DNA of 64,000 nucleotides from Phoronis australis. Taxonomy: Eukaryota > Phoronida > Phoronidae. The position numbers were made by a program, and so were the translations under genes. The notes under the pieces were generated by a model, which did not search any database, was not told the origin of the DNA, and worked only from the letters and a program-made list of their open reading frames with translations. The stretch spans positions 1-64,000 of the forward strand of contig NMRA01000103.1 in the NCBI GenBank assembly GCA_002633005.1. The letters run 5' to 3'. Positions 10,601 to 21,195 of this stretch are shown one piece after another. Positions within the stretch are counted from its first letter, which is position 1. The number at the start of each line of letters is the position of its first letter.

Positions 10601-13600
10601 GCGACCCAAAGGTAAAACCTAACTTTAAAAATCTGGTGAACTATAAAACTGTAGTGAAAGTTGAACTTTGGCTTGCTACGGGATTGGTATATTGGTTATG
10701 CGCTTAGTGAAGTTTGGATGCCGAATTGTTTAATGGATACTGTATAGTTAGCCGTTGGAAAGGGATTTGTTATTTATTGACGTTTATGGATAAGATATAT
10801 GCTACCACAGACTATATTACACGGACCACCAACTCCGCATGTTTTCTATGGACGAAATATGTAATCTTACGAATAACTGACGTCACTATTCACTAGCGAC
10901 ACCTGACAAACATAGCATTTTTTACTTCCGGCAAGTATGTCGTCTGCTAATCGTGGTCGGTTCATATGTGGTCAGTGGCGGATCTAGGATATCACAAGGG
11001 GGGCCCAAAATTTTGTCTGTAAACATTTGCGCAAAGCACGATTGTAGATGCGCATAGCACCGAATGGGGGGAGGTCGGGAGGGGGGTTTGCCCCCTCCCG
11101 CCAGGAAAATTTTTGTGTTTTTTCCTCTAAAAACCAAGCATTTTCCTTGATTCCTGAAGAATTATCCAAGAAAAAAAAAACACGAAGAACGTGTCAAACT
11201 TGAAAACTGTAATCTCCAGAGACATGAACTCAGGACCTGGCGGAAAGAGCGCGCGTGCTTTACCACTGCACCACCACGACTTCACTCGGTATTTGGTTTT
11301 AAGAGACCTACTTGTTTATGGTCCACAGCGTTTGCGCGGAAAAGCTACTTCTTTTTGCAATGCTTATTAGGCCTACACTTTTTATATTTTGTGCAATCAG
11401 TTCGTAACAAATTTGTTGTATGTAATATTGTCATATTGCCCAAAAGACCAAATCCGTTTTTTGTGCTGGCATTAATTACGCGATTGCTTTGGAAATCGTC
11501 TTAAGTTAAGGTTTGACAAAGAGAGAATTATGAGTTTCTGAGTGATTCACTAAGGCTTCGCTTAAAATTCACATCTTAGCAGCAGCTTCTGTTTTTTCAT
11601 CGTCACTTAGATTCTATTTTCTTTAAAAAATGAAGTAATTTTCTTCATTGCACAGTGAAGCAGACGACGGAAACGGAGTCGTAGTGCGCAGCGCCACTGC
11701 GGGTCGTCTGGGATATCGCGGGAGAGCCTATACTTCGCCTTAGTTCCGTTACGATTGCGCCGTGTTCCAAATTGGATTCTTGAAATTGGATCTGAGCCCC
11801 CCAAATCACACTAAAACTGCACATATTTAAATCTTGTTTCAACCGTATAATGTTAATTACCGGGGATAATTAATAAACTCAACATTTCCCTACGCTCTTG
11901 CTGTTTTATTTTTTGCGGCAGTCAAGGGGGGGGGGGCGGGCCCCCTGGCCGCCTATGGTGGTTGTGTGCTCGGCACAAAAAGTACTCACAATACCATGAG
12001 TGCTACTATTGGAAGACTTTGAACAACGTTTCAATGGCAATTCTTTTTTTTTCGTTGTACTGGACAGTAAAATAGATGCAAAAATTTCCCGTCACAATTT
12101 ACTATCCAGAAGCTGAGTTTGCTGTGATTAGAGGGTTGCGCCTACTCTGGGATATTACGGAAGAAAATTTCGGAGTTGCGAATCTGTTGTCTATATTCTA
12201 TGATGCTACTAAAAATTATTGCGTATTTTGTTACACAACTACGCATATTTTCTGGTTGTAAAAATAAATCTTAATTTCATTCTCATTTCACGAAGTATGA
12301 AATATATAAATCGATAGAATGGAGGTAACTTGCACCCCCTGTGGAAATAGGTCACAAATTGAATAGTATAAAATGGGTCTGGCTAAGTCTTGCATCAAAC
12401 ACACACCCATGAACATTTCCCCCAGAGGCACTCGGTTGTCCTATTTATATTCACACCATTGTGACTACATGCAGTGAATAATGAATAGAAAGCTTTTCAT
12501 GTTGAAGTAGGTAACATGCAATACGTGCTCACACTCAGACAGACCTTGGATCTTAATTTGGCCAGCTTTACAGAGTCCTATGTTTCAATTTAACAAATCC
12601 AATGGCCAAAATCGCATTTTTGGCGTTTGACCATAACACTTATGACTATGTCACAATTTAAAACCATTTTCAAGACAGGATTTCTAAAATTGTACCATTC
12701 TTTCTAATGTTTTAATTTGTTTGTTATGCCTACAAAATTTTGAAGAATTAATGTTTGATTATGACAAGTATTTGTAAAATTAATTTAATATTCCATACTT
12801 ATTAGTAGCGTAGTTGCACTCTAGCCACGTCTTGGCTTATTTATGGTAAAATGTCTCCAATTTAGAATAACAATAGTTTCCAAAAGTGATCTTTTCTATT
12901 CATTTTTCAATCAGTGCTTCTAACATCGATATGACCAACATTGTAATGAATGCCCCCAATTTGTCAAGATGTTGATATAGCTATGGAGAACTTCAAAATG
13001 ATAAAACGTTTATTTGTTGCTAGTTGTGTTTCACGAAAAAGTGAAAAAGTAAAATGTCATTTGTTGAGACATTTTGTGTCCTAATGTGTTGACTAGACGT
13101 CAAAGTAAAGCCGTTCTTTTCCTCATTGTTCAGAACATGCAGGTCATCAACTATGCTAGCCAGAATTATAACTTCAAGACCAGGACACTGACGGAAGGAG
13201 AAACAAGATCATTGTCAGGGAGCATAACAACTCTCTGTAACGACACAATAGCTTCATGGATGTTGGAACCCTGGGATGAGAAAAACCAAACGAGCTGTAA
13301 GTAGTGTTGTGCGCGCTCTACCCGAGATCGGGAGGCGCTGGAAGACTTCCATCTTTTGCTTTTGTGACGGATTTAAGCACTTTGAAATATTGTATGTAAC
13401 GAACTTTGTAAATACCGTACCTAATTTTCTCCCTCGGTATTTTTAAGGGACTTTCACAAAACCACAGACAAGTAGGGAGCACGGAGTGTTAATTTATAGC
13501 AAATTCTTAATACAAGTGAACTTCCCCCCTCTAAGCAGTTGCTTTATTATACATCCACATATACAAATGTGGGTGCATAATGCTGTCATCTCATGTCTGG

Positions 13601-15785
13601 GCGACCGAAGCTGGATATTCATATACTTGACAGGGTCGTTCCTTTGAAACTGACGACAGTTTTTGTACTGATCCGACTACTCGTGAGCCCCCTAGTGGCA
13701 AAGTTAGTTTTTAGATTTGTCCCTATAACAGGCCACTTCATTGACTGATTTAAGAACATTTGGCATATTGTTGAGGTGACGACCACACCATGCTAATTTC
13801 TAACGGATTCGATGGAGTTACCGTCCCTCTTCAGACCACCGTTCATTATGTCAAAGTCTGCTTTTGGCGTCTGTCTCTAGATTGACCAATAGGCTGCGAG
13901 GAGGAGTATGACACTTACAAGATGTTTTATTGAAGACAACACGACTGGCTTTGATTTTTCGACCAGTTGCAAAACTGTGGGGGTACACTGCTAGCAATTT
14001 TGTTTTTTGCCTCAATATCTTCCAAGTTTCTTTGTGGATCAACATGAAATTTTGTTTTATATTCTCATTGTGGAGGACACGGTGGGCGCTTACTTCGAGA
14101 CCGGTCTGATAACTGTGGTGTCCCGTAGTGGCAATTTAGATTTTCTTTGTGTATGCCTCAAAATCCCTAAAAAAGTTTCTAGACTGATTTTCCTGAAAGT
14201 TGGCAACTAAGTTTTTACTAGACAGTGACGTCTTCCCATTTTCGCATGTATTAGACGTATTCCGCGTCATCTGTTAGCCATTTTTGTTATTTACGAGCTT
14301 TGTTGTCTGTCTCTTGGTCAACCAAAGGATGAATACTGAAAGATGTGTTCCCACTGAGAAGGCGACAGCTGACGATGGTTTTCGGACGGGACCGACTACT
14401 GTGGTGCCATCTAGTGCCATTTTTTGCGTCCAACCCTGTTTCTCCTTTCCCCTTGCTGTATGTTTAGGAAATTTGGCAAGTTGATTCCGATAAACGTGAC
14501 TACAGATGGCTTCTTTAGAACAGTTTTTCCTACTGTTCGTTTTAGTTCTTTGGCGTGTTTTGACGATTTTATGAGATCATCCCCGGCATTCAGACCTGCA
14601 ACCTTCACGTTGCTCTGCTGTCGGATCTAAATCTCCTTTGATAATTGTCAGAGCATCTTAATCGTATTTGGTTGGCCTTGGTTTCAACAAATATCTGGCA
14701 ATTAATGGCGAGAATTGGTGCTTTGTGATAAAGTCACAAAAAACAACAGGTTTTGTTTTATAACTCTGGTCAAAGAGAAGTGCCTAGAAAGTTTACATCA
14801 CCCCACAACAATGCTGAAATGCTTTTTTGCCGTTCCTTTAAATCTCACACCATTTGTAAAAAGCACGTGATTTGTCGCCATGCTGAACTGTTTAGCTCAG
14901 CCTATGGTTTTCCCCGTTACTATGTAGCAGACGTAATTGTTTAGCTCAGCCAAAACCATTGCCCGTGACAAAACATTTTGCTAGAGTGTCAGCGATGGCA
15001 AGAAGGTTTGCAAGGCGATTATTGGTCGAAACCGACACACTTCTTTGCCTTCGAAAAACTCATACGTGTCTCAGTTTCAAAGAGTCATTTCCTTGATGAA
15101 ATTAAATATCAAGTTTTTGGACGAAAAAATTGTCATAAATCGCGTGCTATAAATCACTCGCATAAATAGGATCCAACCGGACGGAGAGATATCAGTTGAG
15201 TAATGCGAAATTCGACTTATCCGATGGCATGGGCGGCACTGCACTGAAATAAGGGGCAGGCGATATAGTCCCCAGCCCCCTATGATGTGCCGCCTATGGA
15301 GTCCATGAGAAGCGTAGCACTGAAATAAGTGGGGGTATGGCCCCATCCCCCTCAGTGGCGGATCTAGGATACCATAAGGGGGGGCTCAAGATGTTGCCTC
15401 GAAGAATTGGTCATAGCGCGACTGTATGCACAGGCGGCCCGAAAGTTCCGGGGGCTGGCGACTGTTGTTCCCAATTTCTGTTGGAGGACTAAAAACAAAC
15501 GACGACCACGATTCCGCCGAGGTCTAGGTCCCCCCGCTGCCGTTCCAAGTTGGTTCACTCGATATTTCTTCAATTTTGCTTACACCAGCCACAGAGGGGG
15601 GGGGGCGGGCCCCCTGGGTTCCACCCTAAATCCGCCTATGCCCCTATGGTGCACCGCCCATGGGCCAAGTGCACAACACATTTAACCCACTCAAGTTAAT
15701 CCCCTCTCAAAACAGCCGCGTCTTTGTAACAGATCATCACTGGAGCTTAATGTATGATATACTGTGCATCAACGCATAGATATGC

Positions 15786-15836
<51 letters not shown>

Positions 15837-18647
15837 TGTCGTTATTATACATGCTATCGTTGTTGTTATTATTCTTATACAATATCTATGCATACACTTA
15901 TTTTCTTGACTTACTCCTGAGGTCGTTGTCTTCTCGAAATCGAATTCTCTAAGTTATTTTTATAATTTTCTGTTCAAATTTTGTTTGAAAAATGAGTGAC
16001 TCTGAATGAGTGACTCTGAATGAGTGACTCTGAATGAGTGACTCTGAATGAGTGACTCTGAATGAGTGACTCTGAATGAGTGACTCTGAATGAGTGACTC
16101 TGAATGAGTGACTCTGAATGAGTGACTCTGAATGAGTGACTCTGNNNNNNNNNNNNNNNNNNNNNNNNNNNNNNNNNNNNNNNNNNNNNNNNNNNNNNNN
16201 NNNNNNNNNNNNNNNNNNNNNNNNNNNNNNNNNNNNNNNNNNNNNNNNNNNNNNNNNNNNNNNNNNNNNNNNNNNNNNNNNNNNNNNNNNNNNNNNNNNN
16301 NNNNNNNNNNNNNNNNNNNNNNNNNNNNNNNNNNNNNNNNNNNNNNNNNNNNNNNNNNNNNNNNNNNNNNNNNNNNNNNNNNNNNNNNNNNNNNNNNNNN
16401 NNNNNNNNNNNNNNNNNNNNNNNNNNNNNNNNNNNNNNNNNNNNNNNNNNNNNNNNNNNNNNNNNNNNNNNNNNNNNNNNNNNNNNNNNNNNNNNNNNNN
16501 NNNNNNNNNNNNNNNNNNNNNNNNNNNNNNNNNNNNNNNNNNNNNNNNNNNNNNNNNNNNNNNNNNNNNNNNNNNNNNNNNNNNNNNNNNNNNNNNNNNN
16601 NNNNNNNNNNNNNNNNNNNNNNNNNNNNNNNNNNNNNNNNNNNNNNNNNNNNNNNNNNNNNNNNNNNNNNNNNNNNNNNNNNNNNNNNNNNNNNNNNNNN
16701 NNNNNNNNNNNNNNNNNNNNNNNNNNNNNNNNNNNNNNNNNNNNNNNNNNNNNNNNNNNNNNNNNNNNNNNNNNNNNNNNNNNNNNNNNNNNNNNNNNNN
16801 NNNNNNNNNNNNNNNNNNNNNNNNNNNNNNNNNNNNNNNNNNNNNNNNNNNNNNNNNNNNNNNNNNNNNNNNNNNNNNNNNNNNNNNNNNNNNNNNNNNN
16901 NNNNNNNGTGCGTGTGGGTGTATGTGCTTTCGTTAATAGCAATTCATGGTATCTTTTTCAGTGTGCAGAACCTGTCTGCCTTACTTCCATCTCGTACCAT
17001 TTGTAAGTTCGATTGAGTCCCAGAGGAAACGCTACAACGTTGTAATGAAATCGTTAGACTGTCCAAGTTTTGGTTTGTGCCTCTAGACGTCGTCGCATGG
17101 TTTGTTCGCCCTGTTCCGTAAACTACACCCCACTTATGTTGAGTACATTGTTTACTAGCTATCTAACGACAAAGACTTAATGTCTGGAATAGCTTTGTTA
17201 TACCAATATGGACAACAAAACTTGCACATCAAAAATACAATTGGGTGTAGAAGTGTTGATAAGGTGTAAGGTATTGGTTGACTACCAATGGCGCCGACTG
17301 CAAGTCAAGATAGCTAATTTTTGCTTCGAAGTGTTGCATTCAGAGTGTACGTTTGTTTGTGTGTGTGTGTGTGTGCCCGTGTGCACGCGCGTGTGTAATC
17401 ATGTGAAACTACCTCGTCACTTCAATCTCCGAAGGTTCTCTTGATTTTGAATGGGTTCAGGCAACCATTAACTGCGATGATCATCGTACTTGGCTGTTAG
17501 GGAGTTGGGGAAGTTTGGGTTTTGACCGAACTTTTTCATATACTTTCTCGTGCTCACATTGACTACTTTCCCAGATCTGGGGGACGACTGCCCTCCCTGT
17601 CACGCCTGTGATCACAATAATTGGTTTTGTAAAACATTAATACAAATGCCATTGAACACAATATTAGCTGTTGCTGATTCTATCTCCTTTAGAGTACTTC
17701 AGTCACATTTTCCTCAAAGACTTTACGATTAGGCGACATTTTTATAGTGACGAATGGGAGGCAGGTACTTTTTAACTATTCCACTTTTTACGTAATTTGT
17801 ATTACTTGCAAAATAACTCTGAAAGCATTTTTGTCTTAGTGCACGTTGGTTATTGTATTATATTGAGTGCTGGTATTTGATATGAGGAATAAATATTTTT
17901 ATTGGATTTGCAGTTTTAAGAATTTCTGTGTTATCTTTATACATCAGTTTGTGCGAAGTCACTGGCAAAAAGATCTACATTAATCACCAGTCTTGGCTGC
18001 AGCAATCGTCACGTCCAAAAAGCTGTAAGTTACTTGATGGTCACTGCTTATTTACATGTTTTTCGTATATCAAATTATATGGAGATAATATCATGCATCC
18101 TCGTATGTTCTTACGCGTTAAGAGAATGGTAGCTGCGTGATTAACTTCCAACTATTTCCTATTGCTGAGAGACTGTTTCTAACTATAGAGTAATCCCACT
18201 GTCTGCCAAATGTAGCACTATAGGGTGTTACGAATTTGGGTCTTGCCAAACAATTATCTTTGTAAACAATCAACCTTTTTAGATCCTTAATGGAGGCGAA
18301 GAAAAACAAAACTATAGTTGATCAAAAATTGATCAACCGTGCTTCTATCACTTTCCTTGTTGTGCGAAGCATTTTCACGATAGGGGTGGTCTGATGAAAG
18401 AAGGTTAAAACTACTTTTAAGAAGTGAAAAATATTGCCGTTGCTTTGGAACTTCATAGCTGAAACATCATCTACTATGCGTAGCACGAATCACAAGACAA
18501 CTCAAGGGATGTCGTTATTTCCCAATTTATCTAGCACTACCTCTCACACCTAGTGGACAATACCATTTTCTACAGGAATCTCAGAAGCAGACGAACTCCT
18601 GCGGCTGCGAGTCGCCACAAACCACTTGTTTAAAGTCTGTAGATTGA
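7348..18647 (+). CDS. BRICHOS-domain type II membrane protein, multi-exon gene (3-prime part provisional)
   Basis: Exons 7348-7662, 8333-8512, 9838-9987, 10492-10611 and 13134-13296 join in one frame (phases 0,0,0,0, then 1) to give 309 residues. Residues 1-127 are a hydrophilic, presumably cytosolic N-terminus. Residues 128-154 form one membrane segment rich in Gly, Ala, Val and Leu. A linker leads to a BRICHOS domain: the family's invariant Asp and two Cys fit D212 (in the FDFKKG motif), C228 and C290. N184 (NIT) and N307 (NQT) are possible glycosylation sites. BRICHOS domains act as chaperone-like segments of membrane proproteins such as chondromodulin, ITM2 and surfactant protein C. Four weaker 3-prime exons (16962-18647) are Cys-rich, as in chondromodulin-type tails, but their phases do not all chain and a 763-base gap may hide an exon. 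The start ATG lies 15 bases after an AG acceptor, so a 5-prime UTR exon upstream is likely. Confidence 0.75.
8333..8512 (+). CDS. BRICHOS gene, coding exon 2 (membrane segment)
   Basis: Starts after CTCTCCGTTAG and ends before GTATGT; 60 codons, phase 0 at both ends. It encodes residues 106-165, including a CGC motif just before the membrane segment WILWVVSGIAGAAAGLVLGL. Confidence 0.85.
9312..9690. repeat. (TATG)n microsatellite, imperfect
   Basis: About 370 bases of TATG repeats with TTTG, TACG and TGTG variants, lying in the intron between BRICHOS exons 2 and 3. Because the unit does not create stops, all frames stay open here; the resulting ORFs are artefacts. Confidence 0.95.
9838..9987 (+). 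CDS. BRICHOS gene, coding exon 3 (linker and start of domain)
   Basis: Starts after TCTCCTTCAG and ends before GTTAGT; 50 codons, phase 0. It encodes residues 166-215, with glycosylation sequon NIT at 184 and the BRICHOS FDFKK motif at its end. Confidence 0.85.
10188..10204 (-). promoter_or_regulatory. CTCF-consensus-like site in a BRICHOS intron
   Basis: Reverse complement reads CATGCCACCAGGGGGAG, matching the CTCF core CCACCAGGGGG. It is a sequence match only; it may be a leftover of the CCACTAG repeat family seen elsewhere in the window. Confidence 0.3.
10492..10611 (+). CDS. BRICHOS gene, coding exon 4 (first domain cysteine)
   Basis: Starts after TTTTCTCCAG and ends before GTAAAA; 40 codons, phase 0. 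GWIVNKDRSVNLCFLRNMD continues the K-G...C block typical of the domain; C228 is the first conserved cysteine. Confidence 0.85.
10973..11957. mobile_element. DNA transposon, CAGTGGCGGATCTAGG family, copy 1
   Basis: The left end is CAGTGGCGGATCTAGG and the right end GGCCGCCTATG, roughly its inverse complement. It is flanked by GTGGT on both sides, a 5-bp target duplication. No transposase ORF is present, so it is non-autonomous. Inside, at about 11211-11285 on the minus strand, TGGTGCAGTGGTAAAGC and a B-box-like GGTCCTGAGTTC resemble a tRNA-type pol III promoter. The copy at 46947-47964 is similar throughout. Confidence 0.8.
11958..13133. other. Intron sequence, nothing recognised
   Basis: This is the AT-rich intron remainder before BRICHOS exon 5. 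I see no repeat boundary or exon. Confidence 0.5.
13134..13296 (+). CDS. BRICHOS gene, coding exon 5 (second domain cysteine)
   Basis: Starts after TCATTGTTCAG and ends before GTAAGT, phase 1. It encodes residues 256-309 and carries SITTLCND, whose C290 pairs with C228 in the family. Confidence 0.8.
13600..14640 (-). repeat. Degenerate copy of the CCACTAG monomer repeat, reverse orientation
   Basis: GAGCCCCCTAGTGGCAAA (about 13685), CCCGTAGTGGCAATTT (about 14123) and GTGCCATCTAGTGCC (about 14403) are reverse complements of the monomer core. Phrases like ACTGTGGTG and CTGAAAGTTGGCA recur at matching offsets. It lies in the BRICHOS intron ahead of the gap. Confidence 0.55.
15225..15665. repeat. 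Dispersed repeat with GCACCGCCCATGG-type units
   Basis: Units with GCACTGAAATAAG, CCCCAGCCCCCTATG and a CCGCCCATG/CCGCCTATG end recur here and at 21075-21195. The unit is interrupted by the insertion at 15353-15640. Confidence 0.55.
15353..15640. mobile_element. DNA transposon, CAGTGGCGGATCTAGG family, copy 2 (288 bp)
   Basis: It starts CAGTGGCGGATCTAGG and ends CCTAAATCCGCCTATG, with CCCCT directly before and after, a 5-bp target duplication. It is a miniature derivative with no coding capacity, inserted in another repeat. Confidence 0.85.
15786..15836. repeat. (TTA)n microsatellite
   Basis: About 16 uninterrupted ATT/TTA triplets in the BRICHOS intron. Confidence 0.95.
15993..16144. repeat. 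14-bp minisatellite running into an assembly gap
   Basis: The unit GAGTGACTCTGAAT is repeated about eleven times without change, then the sequence becomes N. The array probably continues into the gap and caused the assembly break. Confidence 0.95.
16145..16907. other. Assembly gap (763 N)
   Basis: No sequence. It lies between BRICHOS exons 5 and 6 and may hide an exon, since the phases on the two sides do not chain cleanly. Confidence 0.99.
16962..17002 (+). CDS. BRICHOS gene, possible 3-prime exon of 41 nt
   Basis: Bounded by TCTTTTTCAG and GTAAGT. Joined directly to the previous exon it reads LCRTCLPYFHLVPF and leaves phase 0. If an exon is hidden in the gap just upstream it could instead read VQNLSALLPSRTI, which would chain with the Cys-rich frame of the next exon. 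Confidence 0.4.
17575..17628 (+). CDS. BRICHOS gene, possible 3-prime exon of 54 nt
   Basis: Bounded by CTACTTTCCCAG and GTAAAA. In phase 1 it reads LGDDCPPCHACDHNNWF, a Cys-rich segment plausible for an extracellular tail. In phase 0 it reads a hydrophobic stretch instead. The frame is unresolved. Confidence 0.35.
17948..18024 (+). CDS. BRICHOS gene, possible 3-prime exon of 77 nt
   Basis: Bounded by TTTATACATCAG and GTAAGT. Two frames are open: LCEVTGKKIYINHQSW... and CAKSLAKRSTLITSLGC.... The third frame hits a stop. Which one is used depends on the upstream phase. Confidence 0.35.
18576..18647 (+). CDS. BRICHOS gene, possible terminal exon
   Basis: After the acceptor TTTTCTACAG the phase-0 frame reads ESQKQTNSCGCESPQTTC followed by four residues and a TGA at 18645. 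The CGC...C pattern suits a secreted tail. It ends only 21 bases before a TATA-like box and 255 bases before the bHLH start codon. Confidence 0.4.
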   Translation, partial: ESQKQTNSCGCESPQTTCLKSVD

Positions 18648-18668
18648 CACCTGACGCCCTTAGCGGAG

Positions 18669-18676
18669 TATAAAAT
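18669..18676 (+). promoter_or_regulatory. TATA-box candidate for the bHLH gene
   Basis: TATAAAAT lies 227 bases before the bHLH ATG, so a transcription start near 18700 and a ~200-base 5-prime UTR would follow. An E-box CAGTTG lies at about 18698 and CACTTG at about 18624. The inference rests on the motif and its distance only. Confidence 0.45.
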
Positions 18677-18902
18677 TCACTGTCATCTCTTCGAATCCAG
18701 TTGTTCTATCGATCATAAATAAGTTTGAGTGGAGAGTATTGCATCTGCAAGCCGAGAAACATTGCGAAAATCAGCCGTCAAAACGTCAGCTTTTCGTCCA
18801 CGAATTCAGTTACATTTGTGCACTGTTTATGGTAACAACACGCCGACAGCTCGAAAGTACGCGTCAAATATCTACACTATATTTCACTCCAAATGTACTA
18901 TA

Positions 18903-19232
18903 ATGCGAAGGAAGGCTTTCCAATCGTCAAGTGACAGTGGAGACGACAATTCTAGCACAGAAATGAGTGATTATTCACTGCAAGTTAAGTACAAAAAGCG
19001 CGGGAGGCCAACCGGAAATAACGCGGCACGAGAGAGAACCAGGGTGCAGAGCCTGAGGAGTGCCTTCCTGGACTTGCAAAGAACGTTACCATCGGTACCA
19101 CCAGACACTAAGCTATCCAAACTAGACGTGCTGGTCCTGGCTACAACCTACATATCTTACCTCATAAAGACATTAGATGACGGTGATAATGTTCCATTTG
19201 ACACAATACAACAAAATTTCCATCCTGTCAAG
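18903..19232 (+). CDS. TCF23/TCF24-like bHLH transcription factor, first coding exon
   Basis: The frame is open from 18729, but the first ATG is at 18903 and is the likely start. The exon encodes 110 residues and ends before GTAAAG in phase 0. Residues 1-29 are an acidic, Ser-rich lead. A basic patch [18 protein letters not shown] (31-48) with E44-R45 is the DNA-contact region; helix 1, the loop [11 protein letters not shown] and helix 2 follow to about residue 91. The block [19 protein letters not shown] is characteristic of the TCF23/24 group, related to musculin and TCF21. Such proteins act in the nucleus as dimers; TCF23-type members can inhibit other bHLH factors. The partner exon encoding the short C-terminus was not found. 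If the intron is retained the frame stops at 19253. Confidence 0.85.
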
Positions 19233-19743
19233 GTAAAGATTGCTAGTGTGTGAATGTGCGTGTGCGTGTGTAATGTTGATACATTCGTTGTCTAGTTTGG
19301 ATAAGCCCTTTAGGGTACACGAGATGGTCTCCGGGGTTAGGAATTACTTGATAATTGTGACATAGGCCCGTCCGAAATGAAATGTGGTACTTATTCTCAA
19401 GCTTACCGTACATGTTTTGGAAAAGATTGACGCGCACCCATTAGGAGAAGTGGACAAAAAGGTCCGCCTCAAAGAAACAAGAAGTCCGAGACGCACAGTG
19501 AAGGTTTTCTTTAGTCCTCCCGCTTTTTTGTCAGCAAAAGGTCAACATCGCCAGAAATTCGAGCCTCCCATATGAAAGGCTGGGTGCGCGTATGCAATGT
19601 AATAATTTTTTTTTTTTTTAAATTCATGTTTCATGGAGGAGGGGTGGTCGTCTATCAAGGGCTATTATTCCCAAGGAATACAGACTTGTTTGTTGTTCAG
19701 CAATGTCCCGTCCGCAAATGTTTTGAACGCAGCACTGAAAGAA

Positions 19744-19875
19744 CCAGCGATGTATTTCATATAACCCAGCGATGTATTTCATATAACCCAGCGATGTATT
19801 TCATATAACCCAGCGATGTATTTCATATAACCCAGCGATGTATTTCATATAACCCAGCGATGTATTTCATATAAC
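19744..19875. repeat. 22-bp minisatellite, six copies
   Basis: Six nearly identical tandem copies of a unit beginning CCAGCGATGTATTTC, downstream of the bHLH exon. Confidence 0.95.
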
Positions 19876-21074
19876 CTACATTAAGCAGTTGGCCAGAGAC
19901 AACCCAACTGAATTACGACTTTTGAAACAATGGCAGCTTTGATTTTTCTGTGAATTCAGAGATGAATGTTAATTATAACTTTTGGCCGTGTAACCTAAAC
20001 AGTACATACGTATGCACGTCAATTATTTCTCTCCATTCTCAAAGTAAAACATAGACGTGGATTAGACTTTGTAAAATATTGACGACCTTTCAAATGATTG
20101 GGAACAAGTTAACTTGAATACGATATGTAGCAGCAGCCCAGCTTGCTATAAATTAAACCAACATATTCACAACAACAATGGTGTGCTGCGTAGACCAGAG
20201 AAACACGCGAAACGTAAAATTTGCAACTATTCACGAGATATCGCCATGCATTTCGAGCGAAACACGTGTCAATACTAGCCTTCTTAGAATTTCTTGCGTG
20301 TACGGAATTCAGCCCAAAAAGCAGCTGTTGTATTCCTTTCTCTCACTACCTAGATTTTTTTCGATGAATAACAATGCAATTATTCTAAACTTAGCACCTC
20401 TATCGAATGCAACGACACGCAGACATTGCAAATATTATCTTAGTAAATCGACATTATAAAAACAATCGACCACCCTACTGTTATTTTTATTTGTGTTGTC
20501 TTAGCTAATAGAGCACAGGAATAGCGTCCCCACCTCTCGTATTCCCAACTTAATTAGTCGCTGACAAATTTGAGCTCATCTTAAATTAGCAATCCAGGAA
20601 GAACAGAGACCCCGACCACAGGCTGTCGAGGAATCACTGCCGTGGAATGCAGAGACCAAATAAACAATGATTTTTAATCTAGATGGCAGCTCTGTTGGAT
20701 GACGGCATGTTAGGATACGATAACAAGCTGCTTTCCGACATGAATTTGATGGCCACACGTTGTCTATTGACACACAAACGTAAAGATAAAGAAAATATAG
20801 AGCTTGAAGTTAACCTAGATTTCGAGAGAAACACAAAAATTCAACAATTTAAAGTAGACGACCACAAGCGAAAAATGGCGTCGGCGCATGGAACTGAGAA
20901 CGTGAAAGTATTTTTTAGATTCTGAAGGACATTTGTTCGTGCGATCATCCATCCGCCAGATTGCCACCGGACAAGTATAATAAAAGAAAAATGTGGCTAC
21001 GACTGTGGGATAAAGGGGTGACAAACAGAGAGAGACGCTTGCAATTACCCGGGCGACGAAGCTCTGAAAAAAGT
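19876..21074. other. Non-coding stretch, no confident gene
   Basis: The plus ORF at 20683-20925 is preceded by TCTAG and could be an exon, but its product is rich in Lys, Asp and Glu, and I recognise no family. It does not look like the TCF23/24 C-terminus. Confidence 0.35.
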
Positions 21075-21195
21075 GGGGCTATAGCCCCCCAGCCCCTCTA
21101 TGTTGCACCGCCCATAGACCATGGACAGCGCAGCACTGAAAAAATGTGGTTGGCTATTGCCCCCCCCAGCCCCCTATAGTGCTTCGCCCATGAAC
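21075..21195. repeat. Dispersed repeat with GCACCGCCCAT-type units
   Basis: Two units with CCCCCCAGCCCC, GCACCGCCCATAG and GCAGCACTGAAAA match the repeat at 15225-15665. Confidence 0.55.
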
